64,000 nucleotides of DNA from Phyllostachys edulis (lineage: Eukaryota > Streptophyta > Magnoliopsida > Poales > Poaceae), in contig CM070546.1 of NCBI GenBank assembly GCA_036346405.1, forward strand, positions 102,306,826 to 102,370,825. The letters are read 5' to 3'. The notes below the pieces were generated by a model. That model had not been told where the DNA came from. It saw nothing but the letters and a program-made list of their open reading frames with translations, and ran no database searches. Below are positions 36,776 to 47,801 of the stretch, piece by piece. The position numbers were made by a program, and so were the translations under genes. The number at the start of each line of letters is the position of its first letter. The first letter of the stretch is position 1.

Positions 36776-39700
36776 GAATCTCCGATTGTCATCAAGCACT
36801 CAAGTGGTCGGACACCTCAATTTCTTCAAAGAAAGACGATCGCCCCATCCCATCGACTCGACCGGTAGGTTCCCTATCGTTGTTGAACCAACCATTAATA
36901 ATTGTCGGGTTAATCGGGTCTTACTAGACGGGGTAGTTCTTTGAATATATTATTTGTGGGAGCTTTAGAAGAAATGCAGTCCCCATGTCAAAGGTGAAAC
37001 CTATGAAATATGCTTTTCATGGCATAGTTCCGGTTCTACCGCTAAACCGATAGGACAAGTTTCCTTACGATTCACGCTTGAAAGCCCGACAACTTCGAAC
37101 AGAGAGGATTCCGCTTGATGTAGTAAACTTGAATCCACATACAACGGAATTCTTTCGACCAAAGATTAGCAAAATTCTTGATAGCCACGCATTACGGTTA
37201 TCAAAGTTTGAAAATGCCGGGGCCGAAGGGAGTCATCACTATTCGAGGGGATCAGAAAATGGCTTATGTATGCGATCGGAAATCCTTTGCACTGGTTGAT
37301 GAACTTCCGACCAGAGAGGTTAACCCGACTCCTATGTAGGTCAAGCACCCGAGGCCAAAGATGACACCCAAACCATCCGACCAGACAAAGGAGGTACCAC
37401 TCGACAAAAGCGCTTCTCCGGACAGCGTCAAGTCTTCACATGGGTCAGGACATCTAGACCCAACCGCCCGCAAGATTCTGGTCGGGGCAAGACTCGACCC
37501 TAAATAGGAAGAGTCGCTCGTCTCCTTCCACCGAGCGAATCAGACGTGTTTGCACGGCAAGCGTCCGATATGCCCGAGTCCCCGGAGGTGATCGAGCATG
37601 CTTGCTCTCACCGACAAAAACCGATCAAGCGTAAACTACGACAAGCCGCACCTAATCGGAAGGAAGCAATCGATCGGAGATTGACAAGCTTCTCAAATTT
37701 GGATTTATTCGTGAAGTCGACCACCCACGGTGGCTTGCCAATCTGTAATGGTTAGAAAAACAATGGGAAATGGCGAATGTGTATCGACTTTACATATCTT
37801 AATAAGGCTTGTCCGAAGGATGACTTTCCCTTCGTCGCATTGATCAACCTGGTAGACTCTACTACGGGTGCGAAGTTACTAAGTTTTTTAGATGCGTATT
37901 CGTGGTACCACCAGATTAGTATGTGTAAAGAAGATGAGGTGAAAACTTCCTTCATCACCCCATATGGCACTTTATTGTTATATTAAGATGCCATTTGGTC
38001 TCAAAAAAATGGTGCAACTTTTCAAAAGTTGATGCAAAAACCTTTAGTCCACAAATCGTTCGAATCTAGAAGCTTACGTTGACGATCCGGTCGTAGAAGA
38101 CCACCTGTATTTGGCGACCACATTCCCGACTTACAAGAAACTTTTAATAACTTGAGAAGACATAACCTCAAGTTAAATCCAGGAAAAGTGTGTGTTCGAG
38201 TTTATTTGGAAAACCGCTCGGTTTCCTAGTTTCGCTAGAGGTATTGAAGCAAATCCGGCAAAAATTGCGGCCATCGACGGATCGCCCTCGACCACAAAGA
38301 AGGAAGTCCAAAACTAACTGGTCAGATGGCGTTAAGTCGTTTCATAGCAAGGTTAGGGGAAAAGGATTACCTTTCTTTAAACTTCTTGGAAACATGGGAG
38401 TTTTGAGTGGACTAAAGAGGCAAACGATGCCTTTGAGGAACTTAAAAGTACCTTACAAGTACCGGTTTTAGTTTCTCCGAGACCGGAGAAACATTGCTAA
38501 TTTACGTGGCAAAGCAACACCACGCATAGTTAGCGGTGTAATGGTTGTAGAAAGGATAATATCCAACGACCGGCCTATTACGTGTTTAAGTCTTACATGG
38601 ACCAAAGAAAAGATACCCACAGTACAAAAGTTGCTCTATGGCCTCCTTATGTCTTCAAGAAAGCTAAGGCACTACTTTCGGGCCCACAAAGTGGTCGTAC
38701 CTACCGGATATCCTCTTGGTCAAGTCCTTGGAAACAGGAATCATCAGACTAATAGCCAAATGGGCGGTCGAGCTAGGGCGTTCGATCTCCATTTTATTTC
38801 ACTTAAACAATAAAGTCCCGTGCAATAGCGTAATTCATTGCGAATGGACAAACCCGAACCCACCCAAGGACTCGAGTACGAACACCACGACAGTGGACAT
38901 TGTATTTTGACGGTTCCTTGATGTTACAAGGATCGGGGGCTGGAGTGGTCTTGATATCCCCTACTGGCGAACACATCAAGTACACCATCCAGTTAAATTT
39001 TCCTACCACCAATAATGTGGCAGAATATGAAGGTTTATCGCGGGACTCGAAAGCGGCTCGCTCGCCGGATTCGCAGACATTAGTGAAAGGCGATTCTCAA
39101 CCGGTAGCGAATCAAGTAGGGAAAGAGTATCAATGCTCGAGTACCAAGATGTCATCTTATCTGGCGGAAGTACGAAAACTCGAAAAGCACTTCTTCGGTT
39201 TTCAGATCCAACATATTCCTAGAAAGGAAAACTTTCTGGGCAACCAGTTGGCACGGATGGCCTCCACGAGGTCGACTGTCCCGACCGGAGTTTTTCTCGA
39301 GCAACTCAATTCACCCTCGGTAGTTGAGCCTTCCGAGAACATACATGATTCTTTGCAAGTTGAACAAACTAATCAAGGAAACATGGATGCTCCACAGGTC
39401 GTTGACGGTTGGCGCTGTCACGATCACGGTAGAGACTGGATGACATCGATCTACAATTATCTTCAGCATGACACAATTCGAGAAGATGATGTAGAGGCGA
39501 TCGATAGCACTTAAAAGCCAAATCATACACTCTAATCGAACGTATCTTGTATAAACGAGGATCTCATGGAGTGTTGATGAGATGCATATCTCAAACGGAT
39601 GGCATTAGATTGCTAACCAAATCCATGAAGGCGTCGTGGAGCACACCATTCTCGCAGAACCTCGGTCGATAAAGCCTTAAGCAAGGCTATTATCGCCAAC

Positions 39701-40700
39701 CGCCTTCATGATGCAAAAGAGCTTGTGATGAAGTGTGTACAATGTCGGTTTATAGCCGATAAGTACACCACCAAAGACAAGTCTTACAAACAATTCCTCT
39801 TTCTTGGCCTTTTGCAACCTGGGATGGACATTCAGGACCTTTCCTAAGAGCACCGGGGCTTCAATTTTTTCGTCATGATTGACACGTTTACAAAATGGAT
39901 TGAAGCCGAGCCACCGTTAAAATAACAACCGAGGCCGCTAAGAGATTTCTCTGAAAAATGTGATCACGCGATTTGGTGTACCCGTCAGATTATCATAGAC
40001 AATGGTTCCCGATTCTCCAAAGAAATCAATTCCAGAATTTCGCGATGAACTTGGGGTCAAAGTTCATTTGCTTCATTGCTCATCCACGAGCAACGGAGCG
40101 CTTGATGAGCTAATGGTATCCTTATGCAGGGGATCAAACGCCGAGTATTCGACCAGTTAATCAAACGGTCAGGAGCTTGGGTTAAAGAACTTTCCTCTGT
40201 GTTATGGGCCGTTCGAACCACAACCAGTCGTGCGACCGGTGAAACTCCATTCTTTTTGGTTTATGGTGTTGAAGCCATGCTTCCTCCAGAACTCAAAATT
40301 GGCTCTACTCGAACTGATCGTTTTGACAAAAATGATCGAATGAACGACGACTTCGACGACGCCGATTTCCTTGAAGAACGAAACCAAGCCCTTGTACGAT
40401 CGCTAGTCTACCAACAAGCCATGCGAAGGTACCATAGTCGAAGGTGCACCTCACACATCTTCTTGTCAGAGGTGATCAGTTCTCGAAAAATTCAAAGCCA
40501 AACAAATCGCAATAAACTTTCTCCTAAATGGGAAGGTCCTTACATTTGGGTCGAAGTCACCCGAGCCTGTGTTCCGTCGACTAGCTATGTATCGATGGGC
40601 AAATTTTGTCAAATTCTTGGAACATCGATCAATTGCGTAAGTTCTATGTTTAATTTTCATTCTTTCATTTCTTTCAATTTCAATTTCATTAAATTCATTA
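36776..40700 (+). pseudogene. Gypsy-7 pol relic (protease, RT, RNase H, integrase)
   Basis: The protease-like region covers about 36850-37100. RT pieces include G-F-I-R-E-V-D-H near 37700, C-I-D-F-T-Y-L-N-K-A-C-P-K-D at 37780, F-L-D-A-Y-S-W-Y-H-Q-I near 37890 and the active site A-Y-V-D-D at 38072-38086, where the usual following residues are changed (D-D-P-V-V). RNase H starts at 38902 with Y-F-D-G-S and N-N-V-A-E-Y-E-G-L (first Asp and the Glu present). Integrase pieces include C-V-Q-C near 39737, F-T-K-W-I-E-A-E near 39890, I-I-I-D-N-G near 39990, and the C-terminal segment W-A-V-R-T-T and G-E-T-P-F-F-L-V-Y-G at 40205-40265, ending near 40630. Gypsy order is clear; it is non-functional. 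Confidence 0.82.
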
Positions 40701-40704
40701 ATTA

Positions 40705-41635
40705 ATTAAGAAGTGCAACCATGCTTATATATATACACCTACATTCTCGTCGTTTATTATTGTTAGTCCAGTCGGAGAAGACATTTTCTCTCCAATATCC
40801 TTTTTAAGGATCTCTGATACTCTATGGTCCTAGTCGTGAGCATTTTCTTCAAATGATTCCCACGCGACTACACTCTTTTCTCAAAGAAAATGAGTAATCA
40901 GAGCGCCACACAACTAACTATCTCATGAATGATATGCTTACGATCTCAAGATTATGCTTCATTATTTCAAGATTACGATCTATTCTTGTCTAGCTATTGG
41001 TGGGACACGGAAAGCTTCCTAGTCGAAGTCTCTCCTTTTCAAGACATACGTGGTCACCTTGCTGGAAGGAGCTTCCTAGCGACGGTTCTTTTCTTACGAT
41101 CCTCGCTACCGATCGGATATAGAATTTGAACACGTTTCAAAAAATATATGTCGATGCCTTCGTGTCTTAGCATTAGTTCCCACTGACTATGGGACAATAG
41201 ATATAAACAAAGTTCACTTATAATCTGTTGCATACATATTTGCATTTCTTCTTATGTCAAGTTTGACAAAGTCTTTTTCCGACCACATATAGTGTTTTTG
41301 ATTGGTATTTCCATTATGACAAACAAAGATCTATAACTAGTCGAAATCGACTGTAGTCCTCGACCACATTTGATTTTAGTAATCGAACGATCGCTTTTGT
41401 CTTACATGTCCAAACATACCTTCAAAAACTCACATACATGGTTATGACCTCTTTTTATTCTCTTTCTTGGCTCACCGCTTGTACAAAGAACGTTCTTCTA
41501 CTATAAAGCGATCGGGGCTAGGAAATATACGAGAATTTTAAAAAGTCAAACAGATAAACAAAAGCTTTGTCAATGACATAAAAGGTAAGTTTTCATAGAT
41601 ATTCAAATATTTTTACACTTGCAGAACCTACTCTA
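40705..41635. other. Gypsy-7 3' internal spacer, no gene seen
   Basis: About 900 bp of AT-rich sequence between the pol end and the antisense region. Only short open frames occur. A tandem-like catttctttcaatttcaatt run begins just before it (40660-40690). Confidence 0.5.
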
Positions 41636-41639
41636 AGAA

Positions 41640-44520
41640 ATATTTCCAATTTAACTCTTGCTTGTCGGAGATTCGACCTCCATCTCCTCTACAACTATAT
41701 GTCCAAAGTGGCCACGAGTTCTTCCATGAACTTGGTCGCCTCCTCAGTGGGCGATTGAAGTCATCTTTAACAGCTTGGAGATCTATGGAGGGTCGGAAGC
41801 CTTCGCTTTGCCAAAGCAAAACTAACTCCACTTGCAACGCCTGTTTTTAGGGCACAGGCATAATTCGTCCGAGTAGTTTTGAGCAGTAACTTTAAGGTCC
41901 TCTAGAAGTTGACCCAAATAGTTCATTTTCTATTGGATCTCCTAAGGAAGGTAGGCTTGATCCTCGATCCCATATCAAAGATCATCTTGTTCAAAGCATG
42001 AATCTTTTCATCAATATTTTGAGCAAGAGCCGCCTCCTTATCCTCTGTTCAGCATTTGCGTTTGCTCTGCAAAAACAAATCGCTTAATGAACACAAGCAT
42101 AAGTGAAGGAAAAATCAAGCTTACGACATATTACCTTCATTTGTTTTGCTAAGTGTTTCATATTTGGTCGTTGTTTCAATGATCAATCGGTCTTTAAATT
42201 GAACTAGCTTCACAAATGATCGGTCTTTAGCTTTATTTCTTCTTCAAGAAGAGCTGTCTTGGCTTTTTCACCACAACCTCCTCTTTTATTTTCTCCGGAT
42301 CTATCGAATACGATAAGGGAGAATAATTGTAGAGGAGCAAAGTATTGAAGAAGAAACAAAAGTTCAAAAGGAAAAGTTCTTACTTTCCAACTCGGAGTGC
42401 TTTTGCTCCAAGTCCTTAACTCATTTGGTGGATCCTCCGATCACAAAGAAAGTTCTCGACCAAATGCTACACAAATAGCGTTCTCTTTCTTAAGTTTCTT
42501 ATAAACTTTTTAAAGAAGAGCTATGAAGTCGGTCGTAGAATACTTACCGAATTGCTCGGTCATTATAACCGGCAAAAATCAAATCGGGGTGCATCTTGAG
42601 TTGAGTATCCGATACTTTCGCCACGCCTCATCAAGCTCCTTATCCTCGATAAATCGGGGCGAAAAGGAACTTGTTAGGTTGGGAAGGGTTATCAACAAAT
42701 GATCGGAACTGTTGAGACCTCTCGAGGCATCTACCTCCACGTAAGGGGTTTCAATCACCAAAGGATCCAACTCAACCGTTGCCCTTGTCACCGCTCGGGG
42801 CTTCTTCGACCACTACTTCCTCGGGAACTTTGTCCCGAGAAGTGCTCTGATCGAGAACTTCCACAGTGCGAGTCCTCGGGAAGAACACAGTGAAACGACA
42901 GGAACACCGTAAGACCTATGCAAACCGAAGATGGGAAGTTCAAAGTATCAAATCATCAAGGAATTATTAAAGGTACATACTTATCGACCATTTTCATTTG
43001 TACATACCTTGTTAATCTCCGGGATTTGACTCTGAAACGCACAAGAGAGAAATCTGTGCCGCTAGCCTTCCTTTTCTTCTGCTCCAATTTTGCTGGTTCT
43101 GGACCAACAAGGTTTGTTGGAACCCTCACATCCTCCAACAAGATGTCGGAAGCTATGTCTCGACCGGTTCATCAAGGACCGCATTCACGACTATACGGTG
43201 GAGGGAGTGGTTTCATCAATCTCGGATCGATTGTTTCAAGAATAACCGTAAGGTCGTGCACGACCACTCTGGAGTTCTGACCTCGCAGCTACATTCTGCG
43301 GGCCCTCGAGCTTATCCACCTAAATCAAAGAACAAATTTGATTGGATGAAGAAATCCTTTTATCTAAAAAATTGTACATATATGATTCGAAATGTTCTAT
43401 TACCTCGAGGATTCATCTCCTTCAAGTGCCTTTAGGCACGACTCGGTCGGAACTAAGGTGGGACGTTGATCCTCACCAGATTGTATGATTCGCAATCCGA
43501 CCGATCGCAAATGTAGAGCACGATTGGAAATCTGGTGGAATATATGTATACACATGGTAAAAGAATTTTTGATTAAAATTACCTTAAGCCTTGCGATCTC
43601 CTTCAATAGGAGTTCGGCTAAGATCTTGGGGCATTCACCTTTTCTCCAGCTCCCCACGCAGATCATCCGACTCGTTCTCTAATTTCCCGGGAAAGAGCTT
43701 TAATGAAGGAAGAATAGACAGATTTTAAGGTAATACATTAATCAAATCAAAATACCGATCGAATTTATCTCAAAGACTTACCACCTTACGAGGTAGCTTC
43801 ATCACGATCAAGGCACCAGAGGAGGAATGAGTCCCGAGCTTCAATGGGCTAATCGGCGAAAGGTGAAATCCTTCACCACATGCCACGAAGTCGGGCCCCG
43901 ACTAAGAAGTCATAGATGGCATCCGCCCATCTTTTGACTATCCTCGTCTTCTTCTGGTCTCCTTCCATTTGGGGTTTTCACTTGCTCTAGTTCCGGCGAA
44001 GTAGAGGCCATCGTCTTTCGTAACCGTCATGTAAAACCAGTACTTTTTCCATGACGACCACGAAGATTTCGCGTACATGAGGATGTACTCATCGGCCTTC
44101 CCGTCATGAAGACGCAATGTGCATTCCCGAGAGTCGCTTGATTTTGCCGCAGATTTTCCCATCACCATGCGGTAGAAATAACTAAAGAGCTTCAAGTTCG
44201 GTTGTATTCGGTATGCCTCGCACAAATATCACGAAAATATCGATATTTGCGATTGAATTTGGGGCCAAATTCACCAATTCCACCCCATAATGTTCAAGAA
44301 CACGGAGGAGGAATTTGTGTACCGTAATCTTAGCCCACATTCGATGTAGGCGAGAAAACAGGATTTCCTCATCTTGACGGCTCGAAAAATGCTCTCCGAT
44401 CGCGGTCTCTAATTAATCAGTTAATATCGGGAGCATTCCCATCTTCGCCAAAGCCTCAAGCTTTTTCTTGCCCAATTCAAGGCAACCACACGTAATTTGC
44501 TCGACATGGCGAAAATCCTC
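41640..44520 (-). pseudogene. Antisense ORF region of Gypsy-7, 'putative gypsy type transposon' (PF04195-like)
   Basis: On the strand opposite to gag-pol, decayed coding starts near 44510 with an M-S-S-K-L-R start. The segment C-L-E-L-G-K-K-K-L-E-A-L-A-K-M-G-M-L-P follows to about 44420. The most conserved block (44225-43938) has L-K-L-F-S-Y-F-Y-R-M, R-E-C-T-L-R-L-H-D-G-K-A-D-E-Y and W-K-K-Y-W-F-Y-M. A charged, coiled-coil-like part lies near 43560-43700, and further pieces at 42580-42790 and 41640-41840. The pattern resembles the plant family Pfam calls putative gypsy type transposon; the match is from memory and needs a search. The parallel copy at 63006-64000 keeps the same blocks in opposite orientation. 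Role in the element is unknown. Frameshifts, stops and gaps (possibly old introns) show decay. Confidence 0.65.
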
Positions 44521-44868
44521 AAGGATGAGTAGTGGAAGTTGAAGACTTTGTGGTCGGAAGAACAGAAAAGGCTCGAGGATTTCTTGGCGAGAAGTTAAAG
44601 GGGATCGAAGGGATTTTGGAAGCATAAAAATTCTAAGAGCCCAATGAGAGAAGATTTTATAAACTTCGATACTTTCAAAGGATTCCCACAAAGACCAAGC
44701 GACAAAAAGCTTCTTTTTGTTCAAGCGACAGAGGAACTCTTCGTTTCCCAAGGCAAGTTCTCAACTTTAAAGTGAACATGCAGACCGCTTCAGTATACCA
44801 CGACATTAAATGGGGTCTGCCCGATACGATTTCATCGGAAAAAGGTATATGCACGACCAGTTCATTTA

Positions 44869-44884
44869 AAGTTCGGGGGCTAGC
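44869..44884 (+). other. Gypsy-7 polypurine tract
   Basis: Sequence aagttcgggggctagc directly precedes the TGACGAGG start of the truncated 3' LTR; gggggct is the usual tract in this element group. Confidence 0.7.
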
Positions 44885-44933
44885 TGACGAGGATTAAAAC
44901 CTCTATGTATTATTTTAATGCATAATAAAAGAC
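44885..44933 (+). repeat. Truncated 3' LTR of Gypsy-7 (49 bp)
   Basis: Bases match the first 49 bp of the 5' LTR from TGACGAGG to ataaaagacc, then switch to the ggaggtcg array. The join has short shared sequence (gacca), which suggests a microhomology-type deletion. Confidence 0.8.
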
Positions 44934-45410
44934 CAGGAGGGGTGGTCGTGACCAAAGGAGGTCGCGACTAAAGGACAAAAAGTGGAGGTCGTGACCCAAG
45001 GGGAGGTCGCAACTAAATGACACAAGGGAAGGTCGCAACTAAATGACAAAAGGGGAGGTCACGACTAAAGGACAAAAGGGGGAGGTCACGACTAAAGGAC
45101 AAAAGGGAAGGAGGTCGCGGCCTAATGGGAGGTCGCGACTAAAGGACAAAAAGGGGAGGTCGTGACCTAAGGGGAGGTCACGACTAAAGGACAAAAAGGG
45201 GAGGCCGTGACCCAAGGGGAGGTCGCTAGGACCACCCAGGAGGTCGCGGCCAAAGGGAGTGGTCTTTTCAAAAAGACCAAGAGGGTGGCCTTTGCAAAAA
45301 GACCAAGAGGGTGGTCCAATGAAAGGGAGGTCTGGACTAACAGGGAGATCCAAACGAAGGGAGGTCTGGACCCTCAAATCCAAACGAAGGGAGGTTTGGA
45401 GAAGAAAGAG
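44934..45410. repeat. Tandem array of about 29-bp GGAGGTCRCGACTAAAGGACAAAA units in solo LTR-6
   Basis: At least twelve imperfect units of ggggaggtcgcgactaaagg plus acaaaaa, alternating with ggaggtcgtgacccaagg half units, run head to tail. They lie in the U3-like part of the minus-strand LTR. Related ggtcgtgacc/ggtcacgacc motifs occur in its other arm at 32230-32290. The open frame on the minus strand over 45039-45428 is a by-product of the repeat. Confidence 0.85.
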
Positions 45411-45651
45411 CTGAGCTGAGGAAAACACGGAGCGAACAGAGAAAAGGAAAACAACACCGGAGAACTTCAGAGAACTCCAACAAGCTCATAACAAACCAAA
45501 CTCTTGGATTAGTTGAAGTTTGATTTAGTTATTTTAAACACTCTTAATTCCAAAATCCGAGGTTAAGCTTTAGAACATCAACAAAACCAAATGGTTCTTT
45601 TTATTTTGAAAATTTTCAAAAAGGCTTAGAAAATTGGGACGTTACAGGTTC

Positions 45652-45800
45652 ATGATGCTAGTCATTTCCATATTCATGCAAAGAGTTCATAAGATTACTA
45701 CTAGTAATCTACATAAAACGGTTGTAAGATTCTCATAATGCTCTTTGAACTCCCGGTTCGTGTTCCCGTATTTTTCTATGCATTTTTCATGATTTACTAC
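45652..45800 (-). pseudogene. Copia-4 gag fragment left of solo LTR-6
   Basis: When solo LTR-6 and one copy of ggttc are removed, minus-strand gag codons run across the junction from here into 31674. The piece includes M-N-S-L-H-E-Y. It is short and contains stops, so it is a relic. Confidence 0.55.
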
Positions 45801-47426
45801 AATTTTCAGTGATTAAAAGTAATTTAAACAGTTACAAATAGTCAAAACCGTAAATACAATAAATTGCATAGAAATAATAATAACAAAGTTAAACATGCTT
45901 CAACTGCAAAAATTGAATTCCCGAGGCCATGTTCTGCTAGAAAATGAATTTTTGGCGAATTCTGCAATTTTCAGGGGTTAAAACACAAAATCTCAGTTCT
46001 AAGAGAAAAAACTCGCGTAATTTTCCAATTTGCAGAGGGCCTTTTCACAAAATTTCAGAATTCTTTTGCTTTTCCCGATTTTTTTCTTTTCTTTCCACCG
46101 TCGAATTTCCATGGCCTATTATTCCCCGGCCCAACCAACCCAAAAGGGGGTGGCGGCTCACTTAGTCACTCCAAAGGAATGCTTCACAGGGTAGGGTTTC
46201 CAACCTACCCTGGTGCTCCATGGTTCAAGCGGCGAACGGCTCGCGTGCGAGGCGGCGTCGGCACGCGGGTGCGAGGCGGCGGTCGTTCGCGCGCGGAGGC
46301 GGCGCCATGCGGGTCGCCACGACAATGAGGCGGCACCACGCGCGGTGACCACCGGGCGATCGAGGCGGCGGAAGCGGCGGCGGCTCCACGGGCGCCATCG
46401 GGTGGCGGTGTGAGTGGCGGCGTCACTATGGGCGAGCACGTGGGGCGGGGTTGAGCGACGCGGCGGCGGCGTGCACAGCGGGCACGCCAGGCCGTGGTGG
46501 CGCCGGACGTCCGGTCATGGCGGCAAATAGGTCGGATCAGAAGCGGCCGCCATGGGCGGCGGAGGCTGCCGCTCAAGCGAATCGGGCTGACCGTCGCGTC
46601 GGGCAACGCCTTGACGAGGGACGGACGGGCGCGCTCAAGCGGCGCATGAGCTATGGCGGCCGCATGGGTCAACGCCGTCTTTGGGTGGCCGAGGTGCATC
46701 ACGGCGGCGGCCGAGCTGCCGGTGCATCTGACTCGGCCGGCGGTCAAGGCCGGCGGGCATGGCCGTCTTGTATCTACAGGCCCGCCTTTTTTTTTTCGAG
46801 GATTGTTCATTAGAGGTGTTCACAGTGGCTGGCTGTCGGCCGCTGAGCCCGACCCTATTAAGCCGGTTCGAACTCGGGCCATTTTCAAAGCCCAAAAGCG
46901 GTGAAAATCTATTTTTTAATTCTGAAAATGAATTAAATATCATTTTTTATTCGAAAAATGATTAAAATATTATTTTAAATCAAAATTGATTTTTGGTAGC
47001 TCTGCTCTGTCCATTTCAGTAGGGCTTTTCAAGCTTGCGGACCGCTTTTTGAGCAGTCTCTTGTTCATACAAAAATATTGTTCATGCAATGCGATGTAGT
47101 GCAATCAACATCGGTTCTTTCGTACAATCACCGATCGGTTTGGCCGGCGACTTCAAGTCAGCTCGCGGTAGGTTAGAACGCATTTGCAACTTTCAATCTA
47201 TGGTACAATCGACATCCAATCTTTCATGCAATCCACCGATCGGCATTGTGCCGGCGACTTCAAGTCAGCTCCCGGTAGATTAGAGTGGATTTGCACAGTA
47301 GAAAATCAATCTAGAAAGTGAATTTGCAAAATTGAAAGCGATCTAGAAAGAAAACGATTCAATCTACGAGTGTCGATCTTCGATGGTTACCTTTCGATCC
47401 GAGGAGAGTCGATCATGCTGATAACA
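45801..47426 (-). other. Copia-4 leader region with GC-rich block and internal duplication
   Basis: Between gag and the 5' LTR lies AT-rich sequence (45801-46130 and 46900-47090) flanking a very GC-rich block (46140-46790). I see no motif in either strand of the GC-rich block; long frames there follow from base composition. It could be another, unrecognised insertion. Next to the LTR the minus strand reads TGTTATCAGCATGATCG, a possible primer-binding site (47412-47426). Confidence 0.45.
47095..47310. repeat. Tandem duplication of about 115 bp in the Copia-4 leader
   Basis: Two copies share caccgatcgg and ccggcgacttcaagtcagct followed by cggtag-ttagag, at about 47100-47195 and 47213-47310, with visible divergence. 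Confidence 0.75.
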
Positions 47427-47661
47427 TGTTGAGGAACACAAGTATAGAATCGTATGAACAATGAAAGAACACAAGAACAGAATAGTAGATTGAACACAGA
47501 GATATAGGGAACTTCTTGCTTCTCTTTATTCCTTCATCAATCGATCAATCTTTTTACAATGAATAGCACCCCCTATTTACAGGCTAGAGACCCTGCTAGG
47601 GTTTGGGATAGGGAGCCCATACATGGGTCGGCTTCTGGGCCAAGCCCATAGTTTCCCAACA
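47427..47661 (-). repeat. Copia-4 5' LTR (235 bp)
   Basis: It starts TGTTGAGGAACACAAG and ends TTTCCCAACA. The TATA motif of the partner LTR is changed here: minus strand CTGTAAATAG instead of CTATAAATAG. Since this is the promoter-bearing LTR, transcription of Copia-4 is probably impaired. A block of about 37 bp present in the partner is missing. Confidence 0.88.
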
Positions 47662-47766
47662 TGAACTACAGCAAACAAATAGGTCCACGAGGTGTCTGAA
47701 AAAAATGTACAATGCGTACAATCCTGTGTATAGTTTTCCATATTCAGATCAATAACAACACTAATT

Positions 47767-47801
47767 TACACACACACACAGATATATATATATATATATA
47801 G
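47767..47801. repeat. CA/TA microsatellite
   Basis: The run (ca)n changes to ga(ta)n: acacacacacaca followed by gatatatatatatatatata. A simple sequence repeat. Confidence 0.9.

Larger units (their letters stand above)
33639..44933 (+). mobile_element. Gypsy-7: Tat-lineage Ty3/gypsy element with antisense ORF region
   Basis: A 733-bp 5' LTR (33639-34371), gag, pol in gypsy order (RT/RNase H before integrase), a long 3' region with an antisense coding relic, a polypurine tract and the first 49 bp of a 3' LTR are all on the plus strand. The 3' LTR is cut after ataaaagacc at 44933, where the tandem array of the host LTR begins. An antisense ORF between pol and the 3' LTR is known for grass Tat elements such as Grande and for RIRE2-like elements. 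The left flank aggac would be the target duplication; the right one cannot be assigned because of the truncation. Confidence 0.82.
31675..45651 (-). mobile_element. Solo LTR-6 (gypsy-type, minus strand), split by Gypsy-7
   Basis: The unit 31680-45646 has ends TGTCGCGCC...CGTTACA on the plus strand (TGTAACGTCCC...GCGCGACA in its own sense). It is flanked by perfect ggttc duplications (31675-31679 and 45647-45651). Excluding Gypsy-7, only about 1959 bp (left) and 713 bp (right) remain, without coding domains. This fits a solo LTR of about 2.7 kb. A minus-strand TATA motif, the complement of tttttatagcctgg, lies at 33492-33505. Its start TGTAACGTCCCAATTTTC resembles the TGTAACATCCCG start of the gypsy LTR at 59581. 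Confidence 0.8.
23575..47666 (-). mobile_element. Copia-4: Ty1/copia element hosting the second nest, with target duplications
   Basis: Two LTR copies (23580-23851 and 47427-47661) with TGTTG...CAACA ends flank a minus-strand copia gag-pol. The element is bounded on both sides by the perfect 5-bp duplication tgaac (23575-23579 and 47662-47666). The polypurine tract lies at 23852-23866 (minus strand reads CCAAGGGGGAGT), giving minus orientation. The element spans 24 kb only because two other insertions, one itself interrupted, sit inside it. With these removed, the gag, protease, integrase, RT and RNase H pieces fall in correct copia order. Confidence 0.92.

Noticed and set aside
45039..45428. 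129-codon minus-strand frame rich in D-L-P-L-G-H repeats
   Set aside because: Translation of the tandem GGAGGTCG array; not a gene.
46205..46813. Long open frames on both strands in the GC-rich block (up to 201 codons)
   Set aside because: Arg/Ala/Pro-rich composition on both strands follows from very high GC content; no motif, and it lies in a retrotransposon leader.
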